From Tilletiopsis washingtonensis (Eukaryota > Basidiomycota > Exobasidiomycetes > Entylomatales): a stretch of 64,000 nucleotides of DNA. Every line of letters starts with the position of its first letter. Position 1 is the stretch's first letter. The translations under genes were made by a program, and so were the position numbers. A model generated the notes under the pieces. That model worked only from the letters and a program-made list of their open reading frames with translations, did not search any database and had not been told where the DNA came from. The DNA lies in assembly GCF_003144115.1 (NCBI RefSeq), contig NW_020312005.1, positions 740,391 through 804,390 on the forward strand. The letters are read 5' to 3'. This document shows positions 22,188 through 33,633 of the stretch, in pieces.

Positions 22188-24041
22188 TCAGAAGCGTGGC
22201 AGCACGATCCGTCCGCCGTGGTCCTGCATCCACTTCGCCAGGGCAGCGCTGACCGGCACCTGACAGCACAGCCGGCTGCTGCCCAGCCGTCCGATGGCAT
22301 ACTCGAGCATGTCGAGCTCCGCATCGCTCGGCACGGCAGCCGCGCCAAGGACCTCGTCTGGCGGCGCTGCATCCAGGGCGAAGCGGTCGCGCGCCGAAGT
22401 GGCATCCTGTGCGCCCGTCGGTGCGGCGATGTAGGCGTGACATGTGGCACACTCGCCTATCAGGCATGGGTCAGCAGCTGCAGAACGGCTGGCCGGGCTC
22501 AAAGACTCACAGACACCTCCGCACGTCGCCTCGATGCTCGGGAGCCCATGGCGCTTGGCGACATCCTTCAACGTCTCGCCGGCCACAGCCGACACGGCAA
22601 AGGACTCGCCCTCCCACGAGACAAAGTGCAGCTGCAGCTGGTCCTTGCCGGACCCAGACGCTGACTCGACGTCTGCGGCAGCCTGCGGCGTGACAGCGGA
22701 ACCCGCCGGCACTTGGGACGCGGCGCTGTCCAATGGCGCCGGCGCAACGCGTGCTCGTGGTGCGAAAGACGCAGTCTGCACTCCTCCACCGCCCCACTCG
22801 TCGCGCTTGTCGTACGTCTCCTGGTCGCTGAGGCCAAGTCGTCCGCGCCAGCGGCTCCAGTGCACCAGGCGCTCGCGCCGATCCTGCACATCGTGGAAGC
22901 TCGTGGCAGGGGCGAGCGCGGAGCGCAGGAGCAGCGGCGAGTCGAATCTGCGCAGGTTGCCGTACCAGTCGCCGTGCGGCTGAACGATGGCATTGGCTGC
23001 CCACTGCGCGGCATCTCTCAGCACGTGTGCAGCGGACTCCGCTCTGGTGCAGCCACTCACCTTGTGACCACCTACGTGGCTGATGGCCCAGACCCTCACG
23101 CGCTTCGTAGCTCCGCCCTCCACGCGCACCTGCTCACGCTGCGCAACGATGTCGCCGATCAGGCTCTCGATCACCTCTGCGCCGGCCACACCGCATCGAC
23201 AGTCGCGCGCGCCGTGTGCACACACGAAGATGTCGGCCGCATCATCGCGCCGCTGCTTGGCGGTCTGGAGGCGCGAGGCAGCGAATGCATCCTCGATGCG
23301 CTGAGGCAGAGGCTGGCTGTCTAGCGAGTCTAGCGAGAGCGGCGGCAGCACAGCAATTCTGCCGGCGCGGTACAGCCGCAGCTGATAGAGCTCCTGCTCT
23401 GCTCTGGGTGGCGCTCGCGAGAAGCGGCTCGCGGTCGGGTCCCAGGCACGCAGCGGCGGGTCGACCATCCCGGCATCGGCCGTCGCCACGTCGTCGTGCT
23501 CGCCTGGCAAGGGCGCAGGCCCGATGAAGTGCGCCAGTGAGAGCAGACAGCCAGCCAGACTCCCGCCGGCGCGGCAGCGTGACTCGAGCTCGGCGTAGAG
23601 CGGCGAGGCTGCCGCCAGATGCGAGGGCCACTGGTCTGGCGCGCGAGGCTGCAGGGGCACGACGACGAGATGTGTGGTGTGCGCCGGAGCAGAGCCAGCG
23701 AGAGGAGCGGCATCGTACGGCGCCAGCGGCACAGTGGCGCCTTCAGGGCCCAGCGCCGGAGCGCAGTCGACGTGAGGCGGAACGAAAGCGTTTGTGTGCG
23801 CCTGTCGCACCGGCGCCACATGCAGGTGCCGCAGCGCGGCCGGGCCGACGGAGCGGGAGGACGGGCAGGCCTGCGAGAGCAGTGATTGGTGCTTCGCAGC
23901 GCGGCAAGAGGCCCCTGCACGGCTTGCAGTTGTCGTCAAAAAAGGTCGACTGCTGCTGGCGCCGGCATCGTGTGCCATGCGACGGGCAGGACCCGTGCCC
24001 AAGAGGCGCAGCCCTCGCGGCACCGACGGCCCGGCGGACAT
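22188..24041 (-). CDS. Double-ferredoxin protein: Apd1-type sucrase/ferredoxin-like domain fused to an adrenodoxin-type [2Fe-2S] domain
   Basis: Probable mitochondrial or cytosolic iron-sulfur electron-transfer protein of about 580 aa. Exons 24041-23061, 23003-22511 and 22456-22188. The N-terminus is Arg/Ser/Ala-rich (possible presequence). The middle domain has the Apd1-family thioredoxin-like ferredoxin signs: FVCAHGARDCRCGVAG (C-x-C pair), then SHVGGHKWAANAIV formed across intron 1 (two ligand-type His), and HGDWYGNLRRF. The C-terminal about 150 residues are a plant/adrenodoxin-type ferredoxin: HFVSWEGESFAVSAVAGETL, then ATCGGVCECATCHAYIA formed across intron 2, and SRLCCQVPVS with the last cluster cysteine. 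Both introns (57 and 54 nt) are multiples of three without stops, so the unspliced frame is also open. An Apd1-like plus adrenodoxin-like fusion is unusual to me. Start chosen at 24041 after the promoter; other Met are possible. Confidence 0.85.
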   Translation of the reverse strand: MSAGPSVPRGLRLLGTGPARRMAHDAGASSSRPFLTTTASRAGASCRAAKHQSLLSQACPSSRSVGPAALRHLHVAPVRQAHTNAFVPPHVDCAPALGPEGATVPLAPYDAAPLAGSAPAHTTHLVVVPLQPRAPDQWPSHLAAASPLYAELESRCRAGGSLAGCLLSLAHFIGPAPLPGEHDDVATADAGMVDPPLRAWDPTASRFSRAPPRAEQELYQLRLYRAGRIAVLPPLSLDSLDSQPLPQRIEDAFAASRLQTAKQRRDDAADIFVCAHGARDCRCGVAGAEVIESLIGDIVAQREQVRVEGGATKRVRVWAISHVGGHKVSGCTRAESAAHVLRDAAQWAANAIVQPHGDWYGNLRRFDSPLLLRSALAPATSFHDVQDRRERLVHWSRWRGRLGLSDQETYDKRDEWGGGGVQTASFAPRARVAPAPLDSAASQVPAGSAVTPQAAADVESASGSGKDQLQLHFVSWEGESFAVSAVAGETLKDVAKRHGLPSIEATCGGVCESLSPASRSAAADPCLIGECATCHAYIAAPTGAQDATSARDRFALDAAPPDEVLGAAAVPSDAELDMLEYAIGRLGSSRLCCQVPVSAALAKWMQDHGGRIVLPRF

Positions 24042-24862
24042 GGCCCGAAGGGATCCGACGAGGCGCAGTATGTACAGCTGCAGCGGTTTGCGTGCAGTTA
24101 CTGCCTTGCGTGCTCGTTGCTGGCTGTCCGTGTCGTCTGTCGTCCGTGCTGTGTTGTGGTGAGAAGAAAGCGAAAGCACGCGCAACCGCGCGGCGTGGCC
24201 GCGGCGCCGCCTTCCTCTCCAGCATCATCTCTCGGCCGACACAGGAGTCAGGGTGCAGCGCAAGCCGCAGGCTCGAGGCGACGTCTTCGCCACCTCCGTT
24301 CGCCGTCCCTGTCTGCAATGCAGGCGCTGCGCCAACCGCAGCGCCGTACGCGGCATGGTGGTCCTCGAGGCAACGGTGCTCTGCCTCTGCCGCAGCATGG
24401 ACCTCTCCTTGTCCAGGGGGTGCTGAGGCATGGCGGCGTTGCCGACGCCGGAATTCGGGAGTCGCGCATCTTTCACGGTCCCTGCCGCGGCGGATCGAGA
24501 GGTCCACCGTTGCTGTACGCGAAGGGCCTGCTGCGGCCGCAGCAGAGCCGCAGGCGGCCTCGTTCCTCTGCAGCATGCCGACGGAAGGCGAGGCGAGGGT
24601 GAGCATCGTGCTCTCGCGAGGCGGCGTGCGCGTCGGCTAATGCGGAGTGACGGCGGCGGCGGCGTGGCAGCGCAACACCCCGCACCCGCATGGCACCGGC
24701 ATGCGGCGAGCGGACATGCCGGCCGCGTGATGCGCGCATCGCGATTGGTCGGCTGCCGGCCGCGCGCGGTCACTGCAGCCGCCCAGGGACCCGCCTTTGC
24801 CAGGCGCCGCGGCCGGCGCTCCATCGAGCGTCTCGCCCACCACCATCTCACGTCTGCCCGCC
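24042..24862. promoter_or_regulatory. Divergent promoter region, ferredoxin fusion / ETF-QO
   Basis: 821 bp between opposed start codons of two probable redox enzymes, so they may be co-regulated. Open frames in it are compositional and show no domain. No specific factor site recognised. Confidence 0.5.
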
Positions 24863-27103
24863 ATGCTCGCTCCGCGCCTTCTCGCACGGCCTGCTGCTGC
24901 AGCACGCTCGGCCACTGCCGCCGCCGCTGTGCCCTCGCGCGCCCTGCCGCGCCTCGCGACTGCGTCCGGCACGCGCCGCCACGTCTCCTCGCGCGCCGCA
25001 GCCGCCGCCTCGTCGGCCGCCGCGCCCCGTGCGGCACCTGTGCGCCGCCTCCACGCCTCGGCGCGCCGCTCCAACGCTCAGCCCGTCGACGACGCCGAGG
25101 CGCCCTTTGATCTCGCCAGCGTAGAGCGCGTCGAGGACGAGGCGGACGTGCTCATTGTCGGCGGCGGCCCGGCCGGCCTCAGTGCCGCCATCAAGATCAA
25201 GCAGCTGGCCGAGGCAAAGGGCGAGGAGATCCGCGTGGTGCTGCTCGAGAAGGGCGCCGAAGTGGGTGAGTGGCAGCTTTCCGGCAGGCGCGCGGGCCGC
25301 AGAGGTGCCTGTGGCGACTGCGAGACGGCTAGCGCGCTGCGTCGCCGCCGCAGTGTGGCCAGAGCCCTGCGACTCGGCCTTCGACGCCGCTGAACCCGCC
25401 GCGCTTCTGCTGATCCGCTTGCCATGCAGGCAATCACATTTTGTCCGGCGCAGTGATCCAGACAAACGCGCTCGACGAGCTCTTCCCCGACTGGAAGGAG
25501 ATGGGCGCGCCCCTGCACCAGCCCGCGCTCGAGGACCACATGCGCTTCCTCACCGCCTCGTCGTCGTTCCCCATGCCGCACCCGCCGCAGATGAGCAATA
25601 AGGGCAACTACATCGTCTCGCTCTCGCAGGTCACCGCGTGGCTGGGCGAGCAGGCCGAGGCAGCCGGTGTCGAGATCTATCCTGGTTTCGCTGGCGCGGA
25701 CATTGTCTGGCAGACCGACGCCGACGGCAAGAAGACGGGCGTGCGCGGCGTGCGCACCAACGACATCGGACTCGACAAGAACTTCCAGCCCAAGGACACG
25801 TTCGAGCCGGGCATGGAGTTCCACGCGCCGATCACGCTTTTCGCCGAGGGCGCGCACGGCTCGCTCTCGCAGAAGGTGATCAAGGAGCTGGGCCTGCGCG
25901 AGGCGGTCGGGGCAGACCCGCAGACGTATGGCCTCGGCATCAAGGAGGTGTGGAAGGTGGCGCCGGAGAAGCACCAGCCGGGTCTCGTCACGCACACGCT
26001 CGGCTGGCCGCTCGACGCCAAGACATACGGCGGCAGCTGGTGCTACCACATGGCTGACGGACTCGTGTCCATCGGCCTTGTCGTGGGCCTCGACTACAAG
26101 AACCCGTATCTCTCGCCATTCCGCGAGTTCCAGCGCATGAAACACCACCCGCTCTTCGCGAATTTGCTTGAGGGTGGCACGTGCGAGGCGTACGGCGCCC
26201 GCGCGCTGAATGAGGGCGGGTACCAGTCAATCCCCAAGCTGCACTTCCCGGGTGGCGCCTTGCTCGGCTGCTCCGCTGGCTTCCTGAACGTGCCCAAGAT
26301 CAAGGGCACGCACAACGCCATGAAGAGCGGCATGCTCGCGGCCGAGAGCACGGTCGAGGCATTTCGCAAGCGCAGCGAGGCCGGCTCCGAGGATCTGCTC
26401 GACATTGAGGACTACCGGACGAAGCTGGACGCCTCTTACGTCATGAAGGAGCTCAAGGAGGTCCGCAACCTCCGCCCATCCTTCCACAACCCGCTCGGCC
26501 TGTGGGGCGGCATCGCCTACTCGGGCCTCGACTCGCTGATCCTCAAGGGCCGCACGCCCTGGACCTTCCACCACCCATGCGAGGACCGCGATGCGACGCT
26601 GCCAGCATCGCAGTGCACTCCGATCGACTACCCCAAGCCCGACGGCAAGCTCTCGTTCGACATCCTCACCTCCGTGTCGCGGACAGGCACGAACCATGCC
26701 GAGAACCAGCCCGTGCACCTGCACGTGAAGGGCGGCGACTACGAGGGGCACACCAAGACGAACGTCGGCGAGTACGCCGGTCTGCTGGGCCGCGCCTGCC
26801 CTGCTGCAGTGTACGAGTACGTCGATGCCGAGGGCGGCAAGGAACACGCGTTCGGCAAGCGGTTCGAGATCTCGAGGTAAGGGCGAAAGACGTGCTCGTG
26901 CGACACGCCTGGCGCTGACGACAAGTTGCCTCCTGCAGTCAGAACTGCATCCACTGCAAGACGTGCAGCATCAAGGTCCCGGACGCCAGCATCGAGTGGC
27001 GCGTGCCCGAGGGCGGCGGCGGACCAAAGGTGAGCAAAAAGCACGCCCGCGCCGGCAAGGCTCTTCTCACAACCACATGCTTCCGCAGTATTCCCTGTCT
27101 TGA
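24863..27103 (+). CDS. Electron-transfer flavoprotein-ubiquinone oxidoreductase, mitochondrial
   Basis: Inner-membrane FAD and [4Fe-4S] enzyme that passes electrons from ETF (fatty-acid and amino-acid dehydrogenases) to ubiquinone; orthologue of human ETFDH and yeast CIR2. Exons 24863-25265, 25430-26876, 26939-27029 and 27089-27103 give 651 aa. The first about 75 residues are an Ala/Arg/Ser presequence ([10 protein letters not shown]). The FAD-binding motif [16 protein letters not shown] follows, then [29 protein letters not shown] and SGMLAAE, all hallmarks of the family. The cluster ligands are [10 protein letters not shown] near the end of exon 2 and [13 protein letters not shown] at the exon 3 start. 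The protein ends GGPKYSLS. The last coding exon is only 15 nt. Confidence 0.96.
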
Positions 27104-27305
27104 TGTCGCCATCGACTCCGTGCGCGGCCCCCTTCACACTGTTCGTCCTCATCAATGATACACTGACGTCGCATTAGATGGCATCACCGCGCTGCGCCCG
27201 CACCACCCTCGACACGCAGGCTGTGCAATACTCAATGCAGGCCTCGTCCGGCTCCGTGCGTCACAGCGCCAGCAGCGTGTTCGTCGTTCCACATGCCGGA
27301 CTGTG

Positions 27306-30300
27306 TCAAGAGGCGCCGATCGGCTGTCGGCACGCCGGACACGTGCGAGCGTTGCGGAGCAGCATCGTCGCGCACGCTTCATGGAAGCTGTGTGGAGTGA
27401 GCGTCAGCGTGCGCGCGCATCTGAGCGAGCGTCGCCCATCGGGCTGCGGCGGTGCGTCGGAACTCACATGTGCAGGCAAGGGAAGATGCAGGCTCTGAAG
27501 CAGTCCGATGTCAGCGGACCTGGATCGGGCGCGTGAGCGCAGCATCTGACTCACCTCTGCGCATCTCGGAACTGCGCAAGGCAGATGCCGCACTTCTCCA
27601 CGCGGATGCCGGCGACTCCGAGCTTCTGCTTGACCTTGCCCTCCTTGTTCACCCGCCTGCTCAGCAGCTCGACCACACCAACACCCACGTTGGCGAGGTC
27701 TTCGGCAGATGCGCGCGTCTCCTTGGCCGGACCGATGAATTCCGCGATGGCAGCGAGCTCGTCGTAGTGAGCCCCCTCGAGCTCGAGCCTAGAGGCCAGC
27801 AGGTCCAAGTCGGTGAACTCGACCGAGCCTTGCCGTGCCGGTGCAGCTTGCTGTTGCCCCGGGTCGGTTACTTCGCCAACAGGATGGTCGTCGCTGCCAA
27901 GCCGGCCCGAGGGCTCCGGCGTCGTGGGAGAATGCCGCATCTGACCATTGCCTAGGTGCCGAGCGGAGCCTCCGTCTGACGCAGCATCGTCATTGGCGCG
28001 AGAACGATCGGCACGAACAGGCGTTCTGTCACGCAGATGTGGCTCGACCGAGACAGATTGGCTGGCGGCACTGCTCGAGGGCGAGACGAAGGCGGAAGCA
28101 GGAGGCGGACTTGCGGCGCTCGGAGCAGAAGGCGGCACAGGCAGTGGCCGAGCGCGCCGCGGAGACATGCCTGCGAGCGTGCCTCGCTCATGTGCGGCGC
28201 TGAGCTCAGCGGCGCTCAATGCAGAGCTTGTGGACTGCGCAACAGGAAGGCCAGGCAAAGGCCGTGGACAGCTGCCAGCTGCCGAGGTTGCACTGCGGCG
28301 AGATGAGGCAGCTAGGCCGGCAGCCAGCGATGCGGTGACGCGCGATGCGTCCTCCGGCGGGAGAAAGGGTGAGCGCGGCATGCGCGAGTCGCCATTTGTC
28401 AGCAGCTCCAGGGTCTGCGTACGTGGAGACTTTGACGTGGGGCTGACGCCATCGTCATGCTCTGCCGCCGTCGTCCGACTATCCTGAGCCGCGAGGCCAC
28501 GTGCGGCCGCCGCAGATGCTCGGGACGGAGGTGCTCCTCGAGGTGGGGGCGGCGGCGGCCTTCTTCTGAGTTTGCTCACGCGCCGATCAAGTTCCTGGTC
28601 CGTCGTGTCGTGTGCCGTTGTTGCATGCGATGACGTTTGTGGCGGGCGAATCCATGTGCCTTCAGCGCGCGGGTCGCCAGCCAGCGAAGCTCCTTCGAAG
28701 CGTGAGACCATCGCCGAGACGTTCGTCCTCGGCCGCGACGGCACGAGGGGCGCCGGCAACGCTGTTCGCTCCCTCGCGGGAATTGGATCTAGCAGCTCGA
28801 CATCCCTGGCGCTCTCAAGTGTCCCGCGCTGCGGTGAAGCGCTCTCATGCGCCTCAGTTCCGCCGCGCTGGCTCGAGGGCGCGAAGTGCCGCGTGGCGGC
28901 TGTGATCGTAGGAAGACGTCCCAGCGGCCGGGGTGCCATACTTGAGCGCGGGTTCACGAAGCTGGCTGGGCGGATGTTGCGCGCTGCAGGCTCGTTGCCG
29001 GACATGGGATTCGAATCGAGAGAAGACGGCACAGCGTGCCCATGGCCGAGACCGCGCTGCAGCAGGGCCTCCAGAGCTGAAAGTGAATCTTGCCCCGTGC
29101 TCGATGATGATCGCAGGCGCGAGATGTCTGTCAAAGCCTGTGCTCGAAGCTGATGTTCACGATGAGTCACGGCAGACATCTGCGCCGGACGAGGCGGAAG
29201 CGCCGCAGGCTTTGGCGCCCAGTGCTCTGGCTCTGGACTTCGGCCTCCCTGCGCATCGCGCGAGGGACGAACCAGAGCGTCCGCGTGGTGCGTAGCAGCC
29301 TCTGTGGCGCTTGGAGCGGAGAGAGTCGTTGCGAAGAGGACTTTGAGGCGGTAATTCACCGCTGGGCGATCCTGCGGGACTACTTGAGCCTCCGTCGCAG
29401 CAGGTGAAGAAGGTCGCGGCCGCGTATCTAGGACCGTTCGGTCAGGATCGTCCTCGCTTGAGGAAGCGAAGGAGTCACTGCTGCCGTCAAATTCGACGAA
29501 AGTGCCAGCGCGGTCGGGCTCTGGCTGCGCTTGATCTCTTGTGGGGCTGATACTGCCGGCTCGAGGCCGGGCGTCCGTGGCGCTCGGTGACAGCAGCCAG
29601 TCGACAGGCCGCACCGGCGCCTTGCCCTTGTCCGCTCCCGCAAGTCTCGTCTCACTGTCCGCCGCACCGCTGAGCAGTTGAGACGTGGCATCGCCGCAGC
29701 CGGGCCGCACGTTCTCATCAGCAGAGTCGCTCAATAACGCAGCGCGAGCACGTAAAGCAGACCGGATCTCGGGAGCAAGAGTCGCTGAGCCTGCAGTTGA
29801 AGCGCTCGCTCGATCGTGCAGTCGAGGGCGGCCGGTGCCACTTTGTGAGGGACTGTCGCTAGTCTCCTCGGTGCTCGAAGGACTCGTCCCTGCGGCCAGA
29901 TTGCCGGCACGCATGATCGAGCGCCGGTCCGAGGTCTGCTCGCTACGCTGGCGTTCTTCGCTTGCTGATGGGCGCCAGCTGCCAGGCACACGGTCGAGAG
30001 GCGGTGCTTCGTCGGCGCTGCTCATCGGCGACGCGGGTCGACGCTCAGCGCTACGGAGTGCTGCAAGAGCTCTGTGTTCTTCTTCCCAAGCAGCTTCCGA
30101 ATCGTCAGAGTCTGAGGCCTCAGACTGCGATGTCGTGCTTCGCGTCGATACCGAGCTCTCCTCCTCTTCGACTTGCTTGCGAGAGGATTCGACCTGAGCG
30201 CTGGCGATGGCGGGCATTACTGGCGCCTGTGCCAGCGTATGCGGCGTTGAACTTGTGGCTCGATCAGCCCAAAGAGCGCTCCGTCGCTGTGCAGCTGCTG

Positions 30301-32260
30301 CTGCATCGTCGCGAAAGCGAGAATGCGACTCGCTCGGCGGCCGGGGCCTAATGCGTGTGATGCCGCCCCGCGCGGATGAGCTGCTACTTGCCAGAGGGCG
30401 GGAAGCGGGCTGAGGACGATCTTGCGGCTTCCTTTGTGCTGCGCGAGATGCTTGCTGCCGAGGCTTGCCGGCATCTGAGAGGACGCGCGGCGGTGGCTGA
30501 CCTGTTGCAGGCGGCGAAGAGATCGGCTGGCGCGAGTTCACGCGACTTGTCCCGGAAGGCGGTCCCGGCGCCGAGTGAGGTAACATCGCGCGGTCCGAGG
30601 GGTCTGTCTGCTCAGAGGGAGGGTCTGATCCGTGTCGTGTCGTGCTGACTGGGGTGCCCTTGCCTATTTGCGATCGCGACGACGAGGATGTGGGCACAGT
30701 CGCGGACGTTGCAGAGATTGCTGCGACGGCCGAGGCTGCGCTCGCGTCCACCGGCTCTTGCTCCCTATCAAGGGACTCGTCGGATGCTTGCAGCTGCCGC
30801 CGCCGCCTCGCCTCCACCACCAAGGCGCCCAGATTGATGTCGGGCGCCGCGGCGATCACGCTCGGAGCATCTTGCGCCCGCGATGCGCTCTCTGAAGCAT
30901 GAACCTCGCTCGCGGGCGGCGATGGCACCCGGTTCACGTCCGATGGCGCAGCGGAGTGAGCGGCCGGGTCCACAGCGCCTGCGACAGGCGCCTCCGCAGA
31001 AGCAGCCGCCTCATCTCGTTCTGCCTCGTCGACTTGCGATGTGGCCACCAGGTTGGAACGCCGCGAGTCAGGCGTGCCGACGCTTTCTGCGAAGCGCGCT
31101 GCCGCCTCGGCATCATCGGAAACGAGCTCGTCTTGTGCGCTGTCCTCCTCATCAGACGCGGGAGCAAGCTCGGCGCCGCGACGCGCGAGCTCTCGCTGAA
31201 GCCGGTCGTCGAAAGGAAGGCCGTCTCGGAGATCTTGCTCCCAGGCGCTCGGCGCAGCAGCCGTCTGCTCTTCCGCGTCGTCGCTCTCTTCGTCGGAGCG
31301 GAAGGGCGGCGGAGGACTGTCGGGCACTCTTCGAGACTCTGCCTCTTCTTGCTCGCGCAGCTGCCTGGCGCTCCAGCTTCCCCCGGGTCCTTCGGGAGTG
31401 CCCGGCGGCCCGGGTGGAGTCAGCGGCCGCGTGGCACCCTCGGGAAAGGGCGGCGGTTGGTCTTCTTCCGCGTCGAGCAGCATCTCGGCGCCCGGTGCGC
31501 CGCCGAGGAAGTCCGCAGAGTATATATCGGTGCGCGGCCGCGAGGCCATCTCGGCAGCCACGGCAGCGATCTCGGCTGCGGCAGCCGCATCAGCAGCAGC
31601 TCTCGCGGCGGCACTGCTCTCCGGTGCCTGCGCAGTCTGCTGCCTGGACACCAAGACTGAGGATAGGCCCGAGGCTGGGGCACTTGAAGGCTGCGAGGAC
31701 CGCGCATCCGCCCGCAGCACGTCGGGCGCGGCGTCTGGCCGCGCTGCTGGCTCGGTCGTGTGACGAACACGGCGGCGACGCGGCTGAGCCTGCGCAGTCT
31801 GAGGAAGCAGGGCGGCGGCTGCAAGAGTCTCCAGACGACCCGCCTGGCTGCTACTTGGCCGATCCTGCTCCGCACCGGCTCCGCTTGGCCCTGCCCCCGA
31901 TTGGACAGCAGTAGCAGCAGCAGCATCCTTGCGCCGTTTGGTCTGCGCTTTGCGCTTCTTGGCTTCTTCTCGCTGTCGCTGCATGTTGTCGGGCGGACTC
32001 AGTGCTGGCCGTGTGCGCAATGCAGCATCGGCCGGATCATTCGGGCCGCCAGTCGAGGCTGCCGACGCCCCTGCGCCGACCAGGGAGGACGACGAGCCTG
32101 CATCGGCGAGAGAGTAGAGACGGGTGCGGGACGTGGGCCGGCGCGGTGCCGCCGCTGGCGGACGCAAGGTGTCTGACACAGCGCACTGTCAGTCACATCA
32201 CAGCTGCGAGATTGAGCGCAACTCACTGTCGGGGCCGATGGCATCGGTGCGCCTGGGCAT
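27306..32260 (-). CDS. Very long disordered protein with C-terminal RING-H2 domain (probable E3 ubiquitin ligase)
   Basis: Exons 32260-32227, 32172-27555, 27494-27468 and 27387-27306 give 1586 aa. Nearly all of exon 2 is low-complexity, rich in Ser, Ala, Pro, Arg, Glu and Asp without predicted folds. A basic stretch QREEAKKRKAQTKRRK lies near the N-terminus. The last about 80 residues look folded: an alpha-helical lead (LEGAHYDELAAIAEFIG ... [17 protein letters not shown]) runs into the RING. The RING is assembled from three exons: EKCGICLAQF, then the 27-nt microexon giving ACIFPCLH, then FHEACATML and RTCPACRQPIGAS. The order C-x2-C, C-x-H, H-x2-C, C-x2-C is a complete RING-H2 set. Substrate and location are unknown. 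Confidence 0.85.
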
Positions 32261-33633
32261 CGCAGCAGATCGTGTCGGCGGTCGCGCCAAGGCCCGGCCG
32301 GGGCCCGCCCAAGCCAGTCAGCCGCGGGTAGCTCGTAGTGCGACGAACAGGTCCGAGGCAGCGCCGACCGCTAGAGGATGGCTCCGCAGTGCACGCGGCT
32401 GCGCTCTGGCCGGGGCACCAGGCCGGAGCACCCGGCCGACGCACGGGGGCGCCAGGCTGCGGGAAGCAGCGCGCACAGGCTCTGTTGCCGCGTGCTTGCG
32501 TTGGTGGGCGGCGAGATGCTGGATGCGCGGCGCAGACCGTCTGCTGTGAGAGCCAGGGCTGCGCTGCGCGCCAGACGCAGCCAATGCGAGCGGGAGGAGG
32601 TGATGGAGAGGCGTACGGCGCGAGTCGAGTGGAGGAGCTGACGGTGCTGGGGCGTGCTGCTGCGCGCTGCCAAGGCCGCCGCTCCAGTCCGCCGCGCGGC
32701 GGTCGAGCTGGCAGCTGCATCTCGCGTCTGTGCACCAACCAGCCTCTCTCCCACGCTCACGGAGCGCTCAAGAGACAATAAGAGCCTCCCCGGATGAGGC
32801 CAAAATCACGCTCTTGCTTTTACCCTCATCATGCTGCTTGTCTCGCTCTTCGTTCTTGCCTAGCTAGATACGGCAGCGGAGATGAGCTGGGTCCGCCGGG
32901 GCTGGCGGCCGGCACGCACGCGCTTTGCCGGCGCGTGAAGCACGCGACGGGCCAGAGCTGCCTGACGAGTGGGCGTGCGCACGACCCGCCCCGTCTGCGT
33001 CGGCTGAGGATCATCTGCTCATCTCGCGCAGATCGGTCTCGCATTGCCGCCATGCCGTCCGACGGCCATGCTTGTTCTTTCGGATGCGCAGCCCTTCCCT
33101 GCGCCAGCTGGCGGTGCTCGCACGGGCGCGTGCGTTGTTGTGTGCCGCCCGGCCGCGTGATACCGCGGGATGCGGCGCGCACGCCGCGCCGCCGCGCGCG
33201 AACATCGCCGCGCCGCTCGCTGCCCCTGCTCCTTCCCTTCCCCCTCTCGCCACCACGCCCGACGCAGCCCGGCGTCCTCGCACGACACAGCGCACTCAGC
33301 GTCTTATCCCACTTGCGTTCCCGCACGCACTCGCGCCCTCCTACTCGGCCTGCTTGCTCGTGCTAGCACCCGCAGCGCACGCATACACGCCGGCTCCACA
33401 GTGCGGCGCCCAACCGCACAGTCCCTCCAACCGCCTGAGCAGCTGCCCTCGTCGCCCCTTCCACCCTTCTCGAGCGCTGCTCGTACTGTGCTGGCCCCGC
33501 CGACTACAGCGAGCCGCAACTTGCTCGCTCGCGGCAACGTCTAGAGAGGCAACGCAGTTTTCGTTCCCCGGCAGTCCTCGATTCGACCGCCGCCGACCGC
33601 GCTCAGCTTCGTTGGCTGCGCGGCGACCGTGCG
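32261..33633. promoter_or_regulatory. Divergent promoter region, RING-H2 gene / LIS1
   Basis: 1373 bp between opposed ATGs. The half near LIS1 is C/T-rich on the plus strand. Open frames on both strands are Arg/Ala/Ser-biased with no domain. I see no supported gene. Confidence 0.5.

Noticed and set aside
24225-25037. Minus-strand frame of 270 codons in the ferredoxin/ETF-QO divergent region
   Set aside because: Overlaps the ETF-QO presequence in antisense and has an Arg/Ala-rich random composition.
28995-29025. GGATTCGAATC, resembling a tRNA B box
   Set aside because: It lies in the coding exon of the RING-H2 gene and has no A box or cloverleaf around it.
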